Assembly (NCBI RefSeq): GCF_003355455.1
Contig: NZ_CP031357.1
Location: forward strand, 2,396,501-2,460,500
DNA: 64,000 nt
Direction of reading: 5' to 3'
Origin: Erythrobacter aureus
GTDB lineage: Bacteria > Pseudomonadota > Alphaproteobacteria > Sphingomonadales > Sphingomonadaceae
Every line of letters begins with the position of its first letter. The stretch's first letter is position 1. The notes beneath the pieces were generated by a model, which made no database searches, was not told the DNA's origin, and worked only from the letters and a program-made list of their open reading frames with translations. A program made the position numbers and the translations under genes. This document shows positions 18,195-26,703 of this stretch, in pieces.

Positions 18195-18836
18195 TCATTC
18201 CGCCCCTTGAAGCGCGTCGATCTGCGTTTCGATGCTGGGCTCCTCTTCGGGATCCTCGACCGGCTCCGGCTCCGATGCCTCACCCTCCAAAGCACCGAGA
18301 TGATCGCGGAGCCCCGCAAGCTGTTGGCTCATCACGCCATCGACAGCCTTGGCGATGGTCTCGACATCGTAGCGCATATATCCGCCCACGACATATTCCC
18401 AACGAATACGCGTGCCGCCATTGATTTCCTCGAGTGTCACCGTGAGGACGCCTGTTGCCGGTTCACCCTGTAGCGGCCCCAGGCCACCACGCATGCGCAG
18501 GCTCTTGAGCGGATAGGCCTGGATGACGGACATGTGCCCTGCGCTGCCGTCCAGGGAAAAACCGTCTTCACGATCCTCGCCCGGGACACGCTCGCAAAAG
18601 CAGCCGCCCGCCTGCGGCGTAAGCGTCATATTGGCGGCATCGCCCGACCATGTGTGAGCATCGTTCCACCAGTCACCCGGCTTGATCAGCGCCAGCCAGG
18701 TTTCCAGCGGCGTCGCGGCCACTTCGGCAACGTTCTGTGTGACAAAGCCGTTGGCGCTCGTGTCGGCTACCTTCGCCGAAAGCGGGGCGGCAGCCACCAT
18801 CGCGGCTAATGCAAAAACGGTGGCGGGACGACGCAT
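18195..18836 (-). CDS. Secreted SRPBCC/polyketide-cyclase-like protein
   Basis: 213 residues from ATG 18836, with AGAGG just upstream; an ATG at 18851 is an alternative. Signal peptide: VFALAAMVAAAPLSAK. The pattern AATPLETWLALIKPGDWW, then a mid-protein TVTLEEINGGTRIRWEYVVGG and a C-terminal long helix (IAKAVDGVMSQQLAGLRDHLG), resembles activator of Hsp90/SRPBCC domains that bind hydrophobic ligands. The C-terminus is acidic and Pro-rich. It lies between adk and rpsM in the ribosomal cluster, an unusual location for a secreted protein. Confidence 0.65.
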   Translation of the reverse strand: MRRPATVFALAAMVAAAPLSAKVADTSANGFVTQNVAEVAATPLETWLALIKPGDWWNDAHTWSGDAANMTLTPQAGGCFCERVPGEDREDGFSLDGSAGHMSVIQAYPLKSLRMRGGLGPLQGEPATGVLTVTLEEINGGTRIRWEYVVGGYMRYDVETIAKAVDGVMSQQLAGLRDHLGALEGEASEPEPVEDPEEEPSIETQIDALQGAE

Positions 18837-18901
18837 AAGACCTCTCTCCATTGACGGACAGAGGTCCTAGGGCAAGCCGGAACGCATTGAAAGTGGCAGG
18901 A

Positions 18902-19549
18902 TCAGCCCGCCAGGATCGCGTCGATTGCCTGGGTGACGTCTTCGATCGAGGCCATGCCGTCGACCCGTGTCACGATATCGCGCGCCTCGTAGCCCGGCAG
19001 AATCGGCGCGGTCTTCCCACGGTATTCCTGCATACGGGTGCGGACGGTTTCCTCATTGTCGTCCGGGCGGCGCTTGAACTCGGTCGAACCACATTTGTCG
19101 CACACGCCTTCCTGCTTGGGCTGCTTGAAGACATCGTGATAGCCCTCGCCGCAATTGGCGCAGGTAAACCGGCCGGTGATACGCTCTACGAGCGCGTCTT
19201 CGTCCACTTCGAGCTCGATCACGTGGTCGAGCTTGCGCCCGTGCCTGGCGAGGATTTCGTCGAGCTGATCGGCCTGCGCGGCGGTGCGCGGATATCCATC
19301 GAAGATCGCGCCCACCTCGGGTCCCATGTCCGACAGCTTGGCGTCGATCATTGCCGACACGATCTCGTCCGAGACCAGACCGCCCGAATCCATGATGTCC
19401 GCAACCTTGCGTCCCAGATCGGTATCGGCCTTGCGCGTTTCGCGCAGCATGTCGCCAGTCGAAAGCTGACGCATGCCATGGTGCTCGACCAATCGCTGCG
19501 CCTGTGTTCCCTTGCCGGCGCCCGGAGGGCCGAGGAGGATAATGTCCAT
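18902..19549 (-). CDS. adk: Adenylate kinase
   Basis: 215 residues; interconverts ATP + AMP and 2 ADP. P-loop GPPGAGKGTQA at the N-terminus, AMP-binding DGYPRT in the middle, and a LID domain with two CxxC pairs (CANC and CDKC), so it should bind structural zinc, unlike the E. coli enzyme. It follows secY by 31 bp, the conserved arrangement in many bacteria. Confidence 0.97.
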   Translation of the reverse strand: MDIILLGPPGAGKGTQAQRLVEHHGMRQLSTGDMLRETRKADTDLGRKVADIMDSGGLVSDEIVSAMIDAKLSDMGPEVGAIFDGYPRTAAQADQLDEILARHGRKLDHVIELEVDEDALVERITGRFTCANCGEGYHDVFKQPKQEGVCDKCGSTEFKRRPDDNEETVRTRMQEYRGKTAPILPGYEARDIVTRVDGMASIEDVTQAIDAILAG

Positions 19550-19580
19550 AGCGTAAAGTCCCCTTCGCGCCCGCTGTGCC

Positions 19581-20945
19581 TTAACGCACGCGCCCCTTCA
19601 ACTTCGCCTTTTTGATGAGATCGCCATACTGGTGTGCCAGCAGATGCGATTGTATCTGACTGATGGTATCCACCGTCACATTCACCACGATGAGCAGGCT
19701 GGTCCCGCCGAGAAACAGCGGCACGCCGGTCTGCGCGATCATATATTCGGGCACCACACAAACAAGCGTCAGGTAAATCGCCCCGATCACGGTGATGCGC
19801 GTCAACACGTAATCGAGATATTCCTCGGTGCGCTTGCCCGGACGGATGCCGGGAATGAAGCCGCCGTTCTTCTTCAGATTCTCCGCGGTCTCTTCAGGAT
19901 TGAAGACGATCGCGGTGTAGAAGAAACAGAAGAAGATGATGCCCAGCGCATAGAGCGCCATATAAAGCGGCTGGCCATGCTGCAGATATTGCAGCGTGGT
20001 TTGCAGCACCCCGCCCGCCGTCGTGTCGGTATCGACCGAATTACCGGCGAACTGCGTGATCGTCAGCGGCAGCAGCAGCAACGAGCTGGCGAAGATCGGC
20101 GGGATAACGCCGGCAGTGTTGAGCTTGAGCGGCAAGTGCGAGCGATCCGCCTGCATCATGCCGCGCTGCGTCGCGCGCTTGGGATACTGGATCAGCAGGC
20201 GGCGCTGCGCGCGTTCCATGAAGCAGATCACGAGGATCAGGATCACGACCATGGCGATCAGGCCGACGATGATACCGGTGGCGATCGAACCTTCCGAATA
20301 GCCCGAACCCAGGTTCGAAACGAAGGTCGGGAACTGGGCCACGATGCCCGCCATGATGATGAGCGAAACGCCGTTGCCGATACCCCGGCTGGTGATCTGT
20401 TCACCCAGCCACAGCAGGAACATCGTGCCGCCGACGAGACTGATGACCGCGCCGACGCGGAACATGACGCCCGGATCGACCACCGCCTGCATCCCGCTCT
20501 GCGCCCCGAAGCTTTCCAGCCCCGACGCCAGGAACCAGCCCTGGATCGCGCACAGGAACACCGTGCCATAGCGCGTGTACTGATTGAGCTTCTGCCGCCC
20601 GACGGTGCCCTCTTTCTTGAGCGCGGCCAGCGTCGGATGGAGAGCCGCGGCCAACTGCACGACGATCGAGGCGGTAATGTAAGGCATGACGCCGAGCGCG
20701 ATGAGGCTCATCCGCTCCAGGCTGCCGCCCGAAAACGTATTGAACATGTCCAGGATGCCGCCGCGCGTCTGATCGTAGAGGTCGCTCAGGATCAGCGGGT
20801 TCACACCCGGGAGCGGAACGAAGCTCAGGAAGCGGAAGACGATCAGGGCACCGATAGTGAACCAGATACGGTTCTTCAGCTCGGTGGCCTTGGAGAAATT
20901 AGCGAGACTCATGTTGCTCGCGATATTGTCGGCGCGTGATGCCAT
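19581..20945 (-). CDS. secY: Protein translocase subunit SecY
   Basis: 454 residues with ten predicted transmembrane helices; the channel of the Sec translocon in the inner membrane. Recognisable elements: N-terminal ELKNRIWFTIGALIVFR, PLPGVNP, the plug region, and the C-terminal cytoplasmic loops with GKRTEEYLDYVLTRIT. The length is typical for alphaproteobacteria. Co-directional with rplO upstream and adk downstream. Confidence 0.98.
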   Translation of the reverse strand: MASRADNIASNMSLANFSKATELKNRIWFTIGALIVFRFLSFVPLPGVNPLILSDLYDQTRGGILDMFNTFSGGSLERMSLIALGVMPYITASIVVQLAAALHPTLAALKKEGTVGRQKLNQYTRYGTVFLCAIQGWFLASGLESFGAQSGMQAVVDPGVMFRVGAVISLVGGTMFLLWLGEQITSRGIGNGVSLIIMAGIVAQFPTFVSNLGSGYSEGSIATGIIVGLIAMVVILILVICFMERAQRRLLIQYPKRATQRGMMQADRSHLPLKLNTAGVIPPIFASSLLLLPLTITQFAGNSVDTDTTAGGVLQTTLQYLQHGQPLYMALYALGIIFFCFFYTAIVFNPEETAENLKKNGGFIPGIRPGKRTEEYLDYVLTRITVIGAIYLTLVCVVPEYMIAQTGVPLFLGGTSLLIVVNVTVDTISQIQSHLLAHQYGDLIKKAKLKGRVR

Positions 20946-21050
20946 GGGAATCTGTTCAATCCTGAATTGGCGCCGGTCCCTCCCGGCACAGGAAGGCTAG
21001 ATAGGAAGCGGGGAGCGGAATGTCGAACCCCGCTCCCCGAATTTTCCCGC

Positions 21051-21575
21051 TTACTTTGCCTTCGCAGCCTTGTTGGCTTCGGCGCGAGCAGCCTTCTTTT
21101 CGTGCTCGGGCTTGTCGGCAGCGATCACTTCGACCTTGCCGCCTGCCTTTTCGACCGCCTCGATGGCGCCCTTGGAGGCACCGGCGACCTTGAAGCTGAC
21201 CTTGGCCTTGATCTCACCCTTGCCGAGGAGACGAACACCGTCCTTGCCACCACGGGCAAGGCCAGCAGCCTTCAGCGCTTCGTGGTCGACAACGTTCTTG
21301 CCGTCGAGCTTCTTGGCGTCGATGAACTTCTGGACCATGCCGATGTTCACTTCCGCGTAATCCTTGCCGAACGGATTGTTGAAGCCACGCTTCGGCAGGC
21401 GCATGTGCAGCGGCATCTGGCCGCCCTCGAAGCCCTTGATGGCCACGCCCGAACGGCTCTTCTGGCCCTTCTGGCCACGGCCACCGGTCTTGCCCTTGCC
21501 CGAGCCGATGCCACGGCCGATGCGGATGCGGCTCTTGCGTGCGCCGGAATTGTCGCGGATATCATTCAGTTTCAT
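21051..21575 (-). CDS. rplO: 50S ribosomal protein L15
   Basis: 174 residues: MKLNDIRDNSGARKSRIRIGR start, then the glycine/lysine-rich GSGKGKTGGRGQKGQKSRSG segment and the GFEGGQMPLHMRLPKRGF signature. The C-terminus has an extra Ala/Lys-rich tail of about 25 residues compared with E. coli (144). It is separated from rpmD by 201 bp containing a strong terminator, so it may begin a separate rplO-secY-adk unit. Confidence 0.97.
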   Translation of the reverse strand: MKLNDIRDNSGARKSRIRIGRGIGSGKGKTGGRGQKGQKSRSGVAIKGFEGGQMPLHMRLPKRGFNNPFGKDYAEVNIGMVQKFIDAKKLDGKNVVDHEALKAAGLARGGKDGVRLLGKGEIKAKVSFKVAGASKGAIEAVEKAGGKVEVIAADKPEHEKKAARAEANKAAKAK

Positions 21576-21715
21576 AGTGCACTCGCTTTCGCTTTCTAAC
21601 GCCCCATAACGGGGTTCGCGCTGTTGGGAAGTGGGCGCCGATAATCGGTTTACCCACTCTTGTCGACCCCGAATCCAGAGCGCTGGAAAACTCTCTGCCG
21701 AAACAACATCCCGAA

Positions 21716-21751
21716 AGAAAAGGCCGGGCTACGCTGCTGCGTGGCCCGGCC
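21716..21751 (-). terminator. Strong intrinsic terminator between rpmD and rplO
   Basis: On the minus strand GGCCGGGC (21744-21751) pairs with GCCCGGCC (21722-21729); inner ACGC/GCGT pairs extend the stem to about 12-13 bp, and TTTTCTTT follows. This is the best-formed terminator in the ribosomal cluster and lies inside the normally continuous spc operon. Confidence 0.8.
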
Positions 21752-21776
21752 CTTGCTGTTCCATGGCAGCGGTCGC

Positions 21777-21962
21777 TTAGTCGACCACGGTCACCAGATG
21801 CGGGATTTTGGCGATCGCGCCGCGCACCTCGGGGGTGTCTTGCCGCTCCACGATCTTATGCATCTTGTCGAGGCCCAGGCCGACCAGGATTTTCTTCTGG
21901 CTTTCCGGGCGCCGGATCGGCGAGCCGATCTGCTTGATCTTGATGGTTTTAGCTTTGGCCAT
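21777..21962 (-). CDS. rpmD: 50S ribosomal protein L30
   Basis: 61 residues, MAKAKTIKIKQIGSPIRRPE with the L30 signature GLGLDKMHKIVERQDTPEVRG. It follows rpsE with a 5-bp gap, and a terminator lies 25 bp downstream. Confidence 0.96.
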   Translation of the reverse strand: MAKAKTIKIKQIGSPIRRPESQKKILVGLGLDKMHKIVERQDTPEVRGAIAKIPHLVTVVD

Positions 21963-21967
21963 CTCGA

Positions 21968-22795
21968 TTACTCCGCGATTGCGGCGGCATCGGCTTCAGC
22001 CTCTGCCTCCGAAGCGCCACCACGGCCAAGCAGGTCGGCGACCTTCTTGCCGCGACGCTGAGCTACCGACTTCGGCGAAGTCTGGTTGGTCAGCGCATCG
22101 AAAGTGGCGCGGATCATGTTGTAGGGGTTCGAAGTGCCGACCGACTTGGTCACCACGTCGGCGACGCCGAGGCTTTCGAACACGGCACGCATCGGACCAC
22201 CGGCGATGATGCCGGTACCCGGAGGCGCGGTGCGGACGGTAACCTTGCCGGCACCGAAATGGCCCTTGCCGTCGTGATGGAGGGTGCGGCCCTCCTTCAA
22301 TGCGACGCGGATCATCTTCTTGCGCGCAGCGGCGGTCGCCTTGCTGATCGCTTCGGGAACTTCGCGGGCCTTGCCCTTGCCGAAGCCGACACGGCCCTGG
22401 CCGTCACCGACAACCACGAGTGCAGCGAAACCGAAGCGTTTACCGCCCTTCACCGTTTTGCTGACGCGGTTGATGTGGACGAGCTTCTCGATGATGCCGT
22501 CGTCTTCTTCCTCGCGGCGGTTACCGCGACGATTGTCACGGCCGCCACGACCGCGTCCGCGATCATTGCCACCGCGGCCACCGCGGCCACGACCTTCGCG
22601 CTGCTGCGGCTGCCCTTCTGCACCCTGAGCCGGGCTCTGGTTGGCGGCAGCTTCCGAGGGAGTATCGGCTACTGCCGGCTCTTCCTTGGTCACGGCCGCT
22701 TCGGTCTCGGCCTTTGCCTCGGTCGCTTCGACCTTGGTCTCTTCGACCTTGGTCTCGGCTTCGGTGTTTTCGGTTTTCTTGTCGTCAGCCATCAT
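21968..22795 (-). CDS. rpsE: 30S ribosomal protein S5 with N-terminal extension
   Basis: 275 residues against about 166 in E. coli. The core begins near residue 98 (DDGIIEKLVHINRVSK) and includes KGGKRFGFAALVVVGDG and GIIAGGPMRAV. The first 65 residues are Glu/Lys/Ala-rich and acidic, and residues 66-94 are Arg/Gly-rich (REGRGRGGRGG type). Two ATGs (22795, 22792) are possible; the first overlaps the rplR stop as TGATG. S5 contributes to decoding fidelity and spectinomycin response. The extension is the odd feature. Confidence 0.97.
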   Translation of the reverse strand: MMADDKKTENTEAETKVEETKVEATEAKAETEAAVTKEEPAVADTPSEAAANQSPAQGAEGQPQQREGRGRGGRGGNDRGRGRGGRDNRRGNRREEEDDGIIEKLVHINRVSKTVKGGKRFGFAALVVVGDGQGRVGFGKGKAREVPEAISKATAAARKKMIRVALKEGRTLHHDGKGHFGAGKVTVRTAPPGTGIIAGGPMRAVFESLGVADVVTKSVGTSNPYNMIRATFDALTNQTSPKSVAQRRGKKVADLLGRGGASEAEAEADAAAIAE

Positions 22796-23139
22796 CAGAA
22801 CTCCAGCCCGCCTTCGCGAGCGGCGTCGGCCAGCGCCTTGACGCGGCCATGGAATAGGAAGCCACCGCGATCGAACACGACGGTGGTCACGCCGGCCTTC
22901 TTGGCAGCAGCGGCGATGTCGCCACCGACCTTCTTGGCGGCTTCGACATTGGCGCCTGAGCCCTTGGCACCGAGCGTCGAGGCGGCGGCAACGGTCTTGC
23001 CGGCCGCATCATCGATGATCTGCGCGTAGATGTGCTTGCCGGTGCGGTGCACCGACAAACGGGGCTTGCCACCCGACACGTTGCGGAGCGCGGTGCGGAC
23101 CCGGCGACGGCGACGTTCAAAGAGAGAGAGCTTTGCCAT
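22795..23139 (-). CDS. rplR: 50S ribosomal protein L18
   Basis: 114 residues from ATG 23139 (MAKLSLFERRRRRVRTALRN), with the 5S-rRNA-binding SVHRTGKHIYAQIIDD region and the C-terminal VVFDRGGFLFHGRVKALADAAREGGL. The frame stays open to 23244 but that part overlaps rplF. Its stop overlaps the rpsE start. Confidence 0.97.
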   Translation of the reverse strand: MAKLSLFERRRRRVRTALRNVSGGKPRLSVHRTGKHIYAQIIDDAAGKTVAAASTLGAKGSGANVEAAKKVGGDIAAAAKKAGVTTVVFDRGGFLFHGRVKALADAAREGGLEF

Positions 23140-23140
23140 C

Positions 23141-23674
23141 TTACTTCTTCTTCCCTTCCTTGCGGAAGATATACTCGCCGCGGTACTTGATGCCCTTGCC
23201 CTTGTAGGGTTCGGGCTTGCGCCACTTGCGGACGTTCGCCGCAAACTGGCCCACGGCCTGCTTGTCGATACCGCTGATCTCGACGGTCGTCTGGTCGGGC
23301 GTCTTCACCTCGAGGCCTTCCGGCACGTCGAGGTCGACGTCATGCGAGAAGCCGAGCTGAAGCTTGAGCTTCTTGCCCTGCGCCTGCGCACGATAACCGA
23401 CACCGTTGATCTCGAGGACCTTGGTGAACCCTTCGGTCACGCCCTCGACCAGGTTCGACACGAGCGTGCGCTGCATACCCCAGTGGTTGCGAGCGGCGCG
23501 CGTGTCGTTGGCCGGCTTGATCGAGATTTCGCCGTCTTCGAGCTTGTACTCGATCAGGTCGGACAGGCCCATGCTGAGGGTACCCTTGGGCCCCTTCACG
23601 CTGAGCGTGCCGTTGTCGATATTGGCGGTGACGCCGCTAGGGATCGCCACCGGCTTCTTGCCGATGCGGCTCAT
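23141..23674 (-). CDS. rplF: 50S ribosomal protein L6
   Basis: 177 residues, MSRIGKKPVAIPSGVTANID start and the C-terminal PEPYKGKGIKYRGEYIFRKEG signature. Its ATG overlaps the TGA of rpsH (TGATG), indicating coupled translation. Length normal. Confidence 0.98.
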   Translation of the reverse strand: MSRIGKKPVAIPSGVTANIDNGTLSVKGPKGTLSMGLSDLIEYKLEDGEISIKPANDTRAARNHWGMQRTLVSNLVEGVTEGFTKVLEINGVGYRAQAQGKKLKLQLGFSHDVDLDVPEGLEVKTPDQTTVEISGIDKQAVGQFAANVRKWRKPEPYKGKGIKYRGEYIFRKEGKKK

Positions 23675-24069
23675 CAGAACACCTCCGCCAGCACTTCGCC
23701 GCCGACGTTTTCGGTACGCGCTTCGACATCCGAAAGCACGCCCTTGGGCGTCGAGACGATGGTGATGCCGAGGCCGTTGCGCACAATCGGAAGTTCCTTC
23801 GAACCCGAATAGACGCGACGGCCAGGCTTGGAGACGCGGGCAACATGCTTGATCGCAGGTTCGCCCTCGAAATACTTAAGTTCGATCCGCAGCGCGGGGT
23901 GCTTGCCCGAAGCGTCTTCGCTGTAGCCACGGATGTAGCCTTCGCGCTGAAGCACTTCGAGAACGTTCGCACGCAGCTTGCTGGCGGGCGACAGGACACT
24001 GTCCTTCTTCGCGCGCTGGCCGTTGCGGATGCGGGTGAGCATATCACCCAAGGGATCGGTCATAGCCAT
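23674..24069 (-). CDS. rpsH: 30S ribosomal protein S8
   Basis: 131 residues, DPLGDMLTRIRNGQ at the N-terminus and the 16S-binding C-terminal GLGITIVSTPKGVLSDVEAR. In E. coli S8 represses the spc operon by binding its mRNA near rplE; no such site was identified here. 11-bp gap after rpsN. Confidence 0.98.
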   Translation of the reverse strand: MAMTDPLGDMLTRIRNGQRAKKDSVLSPASKLRANVLEVLQREGYIRGYSEDASGKHPALRIELKYFEGEPAIKHVARVSKPGRRVYSGSKELPIVRNGLGITIVSTPKGVLSDVEARTENVGGEVLAEVF

Positions 24070-24080
24070 CTGTCTTTACC

Positions 24081-24386
24081 TCACCAGCTCGACTTGGTCA
24101 GGCCTGGGATCAGGCCCTTGTTGCCGAGGTCGCGCAGTTCGATGCGGTTGAGGCCGAACTTGCGGTAGTAGCCGCGGGGGCGGCCGGTGGTGGAGCAGCG
24201 GTTGCGCACCCGGGTCGGGTTCGCATTGCGCGGCAGTTCCGCCATCTTGAGGCGCGCGATAAGACGCTCGCTCTCATCGAGGCTTTCGTCGTTCGCGATA
24301 GCCTTCAGCTTCGCGTACTTGTCCGCATACTGCTTGACGAGCTTCTTGCGACGCTCGTTCTTGTTGATCGAACTCAGTTTCGCCAT
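24081..24386 (-). CDS. rpsN: 30S ribosomal protein S14 (zinc-independent form)
   Basis: 101 residues, MAKLSSINKNERRKKLVKQY and the C-terminal RNRCSTTGRPRGYYRKFGLNRIELRDLG. It is the long form without the CxxC zinc motifs. Located between rplE and rpsH as usual. Confidence 0.97.
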   Translation of the reverse strand: MAKLSSINKNERRKKLVKQYADKYAKLKAIANDESLDESERLIARLKMAELPRNANPTRVRNRCSTTGRPRGYYRKFGLNRIELRDLGNKGLIPGLTKSSW

Positions 24387-24412
24387 TGGACTTAAGTTCC
24401 TCTATTAGCGGC

Positions 24413-24991
24413 TCACGCCGCCTCCTTCTCTTCCGACTCTTCAGCCGGGAACGGGAAACCGAACAGGCGGAGCAGTTCGCGCGCCTCTTCGTCGGTCTTC
24501 GCCGTCGTGGTTACGATGATGTCCATCCCGCGGACCTTGTCGATCTGGTCGTAGCTGATCTCGGGAAAGATGATCTGTTCCTTCAGGCCCATGGCGTAGT
24601 TGCCACGGCCGTCGAACGACTTCGGATTGAGGCCACGGAAGTCGCGGATGCGCGGCATGGCCACGGTCACGAGACGATCCATGAACTCGTACATGCGCTC
24701 GCGGCGCAGGGTGACCTTGCAACCGATCGGCATGCCTTCACGCAGTTTGAACTGCGCGATCGACTTCTTGGCCTTGGTGATAACCGGCTTCTGGCCGGCG
24801 ATCAGAGCCATTTCCTCGGCGGCCGTCTGAACCTTCTTCTTGTCCTGGCTGGCTTCGCCGACGCCCATGTTGAGCGTCACCTTTTCCAGCTTCGGAACTT
24901 CGAGAGCGTTCTTGTAGCCGAACTTCTCGGTCATCGCCTTGACGATCTGCTCGTCATAGCGCTGCTTCATGCGAGGGGTATAATCAGCCAT
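24413..24991 (-). CDS. rplE: 50S ribosomal protein L5
   Basis: 192 residues with the L5 elements VPKLEKVTLNMGVGEA, GCKVTLRRERMYEFMDRL and IFPEISYDQIDKVRGMDI. The last 10 residues are acidic (AEESEEKEAA), an extension relative to E. coli (179). Start overlaps the end of rplX by 8 bp. Confidence 0.97.
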   Translation of the reverse strand: MADYTPRMKQRYDEQIVKAMTEKFGYKNALEVPKLEKVTLNMGVGEASQDKKKVQTAAEEMALIAGQKPVITKAKKSIAQFKLREGMPIGCKVTLRRERMYEFMDRLVTVAMPRIRDFRGLNPKSFDGRGNYAMGLKEQIIFPEISYDQIDKVRGMDIIVTTTAKTDEEARELLRLFGFPFPAEESEEKEAA

Positions 24992-25304
24992 CGATGGTCT
25001 CCCCGGACTTCACGGCGACGCGCACCTTCTTGCCGTCCTTCTCTTCGAAACGGACGCGGGTGGGCTTGCCATCCTTCGGATCTGCCAGAGCAACCTTGCT
25101 GATGGCCATCGGCGCCTCGAAGCGGTCGATACCACCCTGCGGGTTCTGCTGGGTCGGCTTGCGGTGACGGGCAGCGATGTTGACGCCTTCGACGACGATC
25201 TTGCCGTCCTTCGGCATGACCTTCGCGACGGTGCCGGTCTTGCCCTTGTCCTTGCCGGACAGGACGACGACGCTGTCACCCTTCTTGATCTTAGCGGCGG
25301 CCAT
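24984..25304 (-). CDS. rplX: 50S ribosomal protein L24
   Basis: 106 residues from ATG 25304 (MAAAKIKKGDSVVVLSGKDK), with the KOW motif GKDKGKTGTVAKVMP. The ATG overlaps the rplN TAA (TAATG). The longer upstream frame to 25691 is a shadow of rplN. Confidence 0.97.
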   Translation of the reverse strand: MAAAKIKKGDSVVVLSGKDKGKTGTVAKVMPKDGKIVVEGVNIAARHRKPTQQNPQGGIDRFEAPMAISKVALADPKDGKPTRVRFEEKDGKKVRVAVKSGETIDG

Positions 25305-25672
25305 TACAGCACCTCCGGAGCAAGCGAGATGATCTTCATGAAGCCACGACCGCGCAGTTCGCGCACGACGGGGCCGAAGATACGGGTGCCGATCGGCTCT
25401 TCGCTCTTGTTCACGAGCACCGCGGCGTTGCTGTCGAAGCGGATCACGCTGCCATCGGGGCGGCGAACATCCTTCTTCGTGCGTACGATGACAGCGCGAT
25501 GGACATCGCCCTTCTTCACCTTGGTGCGCGGCTGGGCTTCCTTGACGGAAACCACGATCACGTCGCCCACGGAGGCAGTCCGGCGCTTCGAGCCGCCCAG
25601 TACTTTGATGCACTGGACGCGCTTGGCGCCGCTGTTGTCCGCGACGTCGAGATTGGATTGCATCTGGATCAT
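25304..25672 (-). CDS. rplN: 50S ribosomal protein L14
   Basis: 122 residues, MIQMQSNLDVADNSGAKRVQ and the signature KKGDVHRAVIVRTKKDVRRPDG, at the usual length. It starts 65 bp after rpsQ, the largest gap between the S10 and spc operons here; no terminator is evident, so the two operons may be co-transcribed. Confidence 0.98.
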   Translation of the reverse strand: MIQMQSNLDVADNSGAKRVQCIKVLGGSKRRTASVGDVIVVSVKEAQPRTKVKKGDVHRAVIVRTKKDVRRPDGSVIRFDSNAAVLVNKSEEPIGTRIFGPVVRELRGRGFMKIISLAPEVL

Positions 25673-25737
25673 CGATCCGGTTCCTTCTCAATGGCTTGCC
25701 GGGACCGATGCCCGGCAGTTCCTACGTCTAATTGCCT

Positions 25738-26028
25738 TCAGTTACCTGCGGCTTCGACTTCGAGGTCGGCCTCGACAGCCTGCGTGCCGCCTGCGGTAAC
25801 GCGGTCGATCACCTGCCAGGTCTTGGTCTTGGAGATCGGCTTGGTTTCTTCGATACGCACGACATCACCGAGCGTGAACTCGTTCTTTTCGTCATGGGCA
25901 TGGTACTTCTTCGAACGGCGGATGATCTTCCCGTAGAGGGGATGCTTCACCTTGCGCTCGACGAGCACGGTAACGGTTTTGTCGGTCTTGTCGGAGGTGA
26001 CGGTCCCGATAAGAATACGCTTGGGCAT
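25738..26028 (-). CDS. rpsQ: 30S ribosomal protein S17
   Basis: 96 residues, MPKRILIGTVTSDKTDKTVT with the S17 core HPLYGKIIRRSKKYHAHDEKN and GDVVRIEETKPISKTKTW. The C-terminal 15 residues (ending AVEADLEVEAAGN) form an acidic extension. Last gene of the S10 operon order. Confidence 0.97.
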   Translation of the reverse strand: MPKRILIGTVTSDKTDKTVTVLVERKVKHPLYGKIIRRSKKYHAHDEKNEFTLGDVVRIEETKPISKTKTWQVIDRVTAGGTQAVEADLEVEAAGN

Positions 26029-26038
26029 GGTCTACTCC

Positions 26039-26251
26039 TTAAGCCTTGGCTTCGGCGCTGGTCGCGCGTTCGGTCTGCAGCGTCTTGATCTTGGCGATCG
26101 TGCGACGCACTTCGCGAATGCGGGCCGGAGCCTCAAGCTGGTTCGTGGCCGCCTGGAAGCGGAGGTTGAACTGCTCGCGCTTCAGCGTGGTCAGCTCTTC
26201 GGCCAGCTGGTCGTCCGACTTCTGGCGCAGGTCTTCAATCTTGGCCATCAT
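26039..26251 (-). CDS. rpmC: 50S ribosomal protein L29
   Basis: 70 residues, KIEDLRQKSDDQLAEELTTL and the signature FNLRFQAATNQLEAPARIRE. Two adjacent ATGs (26251, 26248); the second overlaps the rplP TGA. It sits at the tunnel exit in the ribosome. Confidence 0.96.
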   Translation of the reverse strand: MMAKIEDLRQKSDDQLAEELTTLKREQFNLRFQAATNQLEAPARIREVRRTIAKIKTLQTERATSAEAKA

Positions 26252-26682
26252 TCGCCTCCCAGGTGCGAGGTGTCGCCCAGGCGGGCAACGACTTTGGTCT
26301 TGATCGGCAGTTTCATCGCCGCACGCTCGAACGCCTCGGCAGCAAGCGGACCGGCGACGCCGTCGAGTTCGAACAGGATGCGGCCCGGCTTCACGCGGGC
26401 GGCCCAGTATTCGACCGAACCCTTGCCCTTACCCTGACGGACTTCGGCAGGCTTCTTGGACACCGGCACATCGGGGAAGACGCGGATCCAAAGGCGACCC
26501 TGACGCTTGATGTGGCGGGTGATCGCACGACGCGCAGCTTCGATCTGGCGCGCGGTGATCCGCTCGGGCTCCAGCGCCTTCAGGCCATAGGAGCCGAAGT
26601 TCAAGGTGGTTCCGCCCTTGGCGTCGCCCTTGATCTTGCCCTTGAAGGCCTTGCGGTACTTGGTTTTCTTCGGTTGCAGCAT
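26248..26682 (-). CDS. rplP: 50S ribosomal protein L16
   Basis: 144 residues, MLQPKKTKYRKAFKGKIKG start and the core RLWIRVFPDVPVSKKPAEVR, GSVEYWAARVKPGRILFEL. It lies near the A site of the 50S subunit. Length normal; 21-bp gap after rpsC. Confidence 0.98.
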   Translation of the reverse strand: MLQPKKTKYRKAFKGKIKGDAKGGTTLNFGSYGLKALEPERITARQIEAARRAITRHIKRQGRLWIRVFPDVPVSKKPAEVRQGKGKGSVEYWAARVKPGRILFELDGVAGPLAAEAFERAAMKLPIKTKVVARLGDTSHLGGE

Positions 26683-26703
26683 GGTTCTTTCCTAATCCTG
26701 CAA

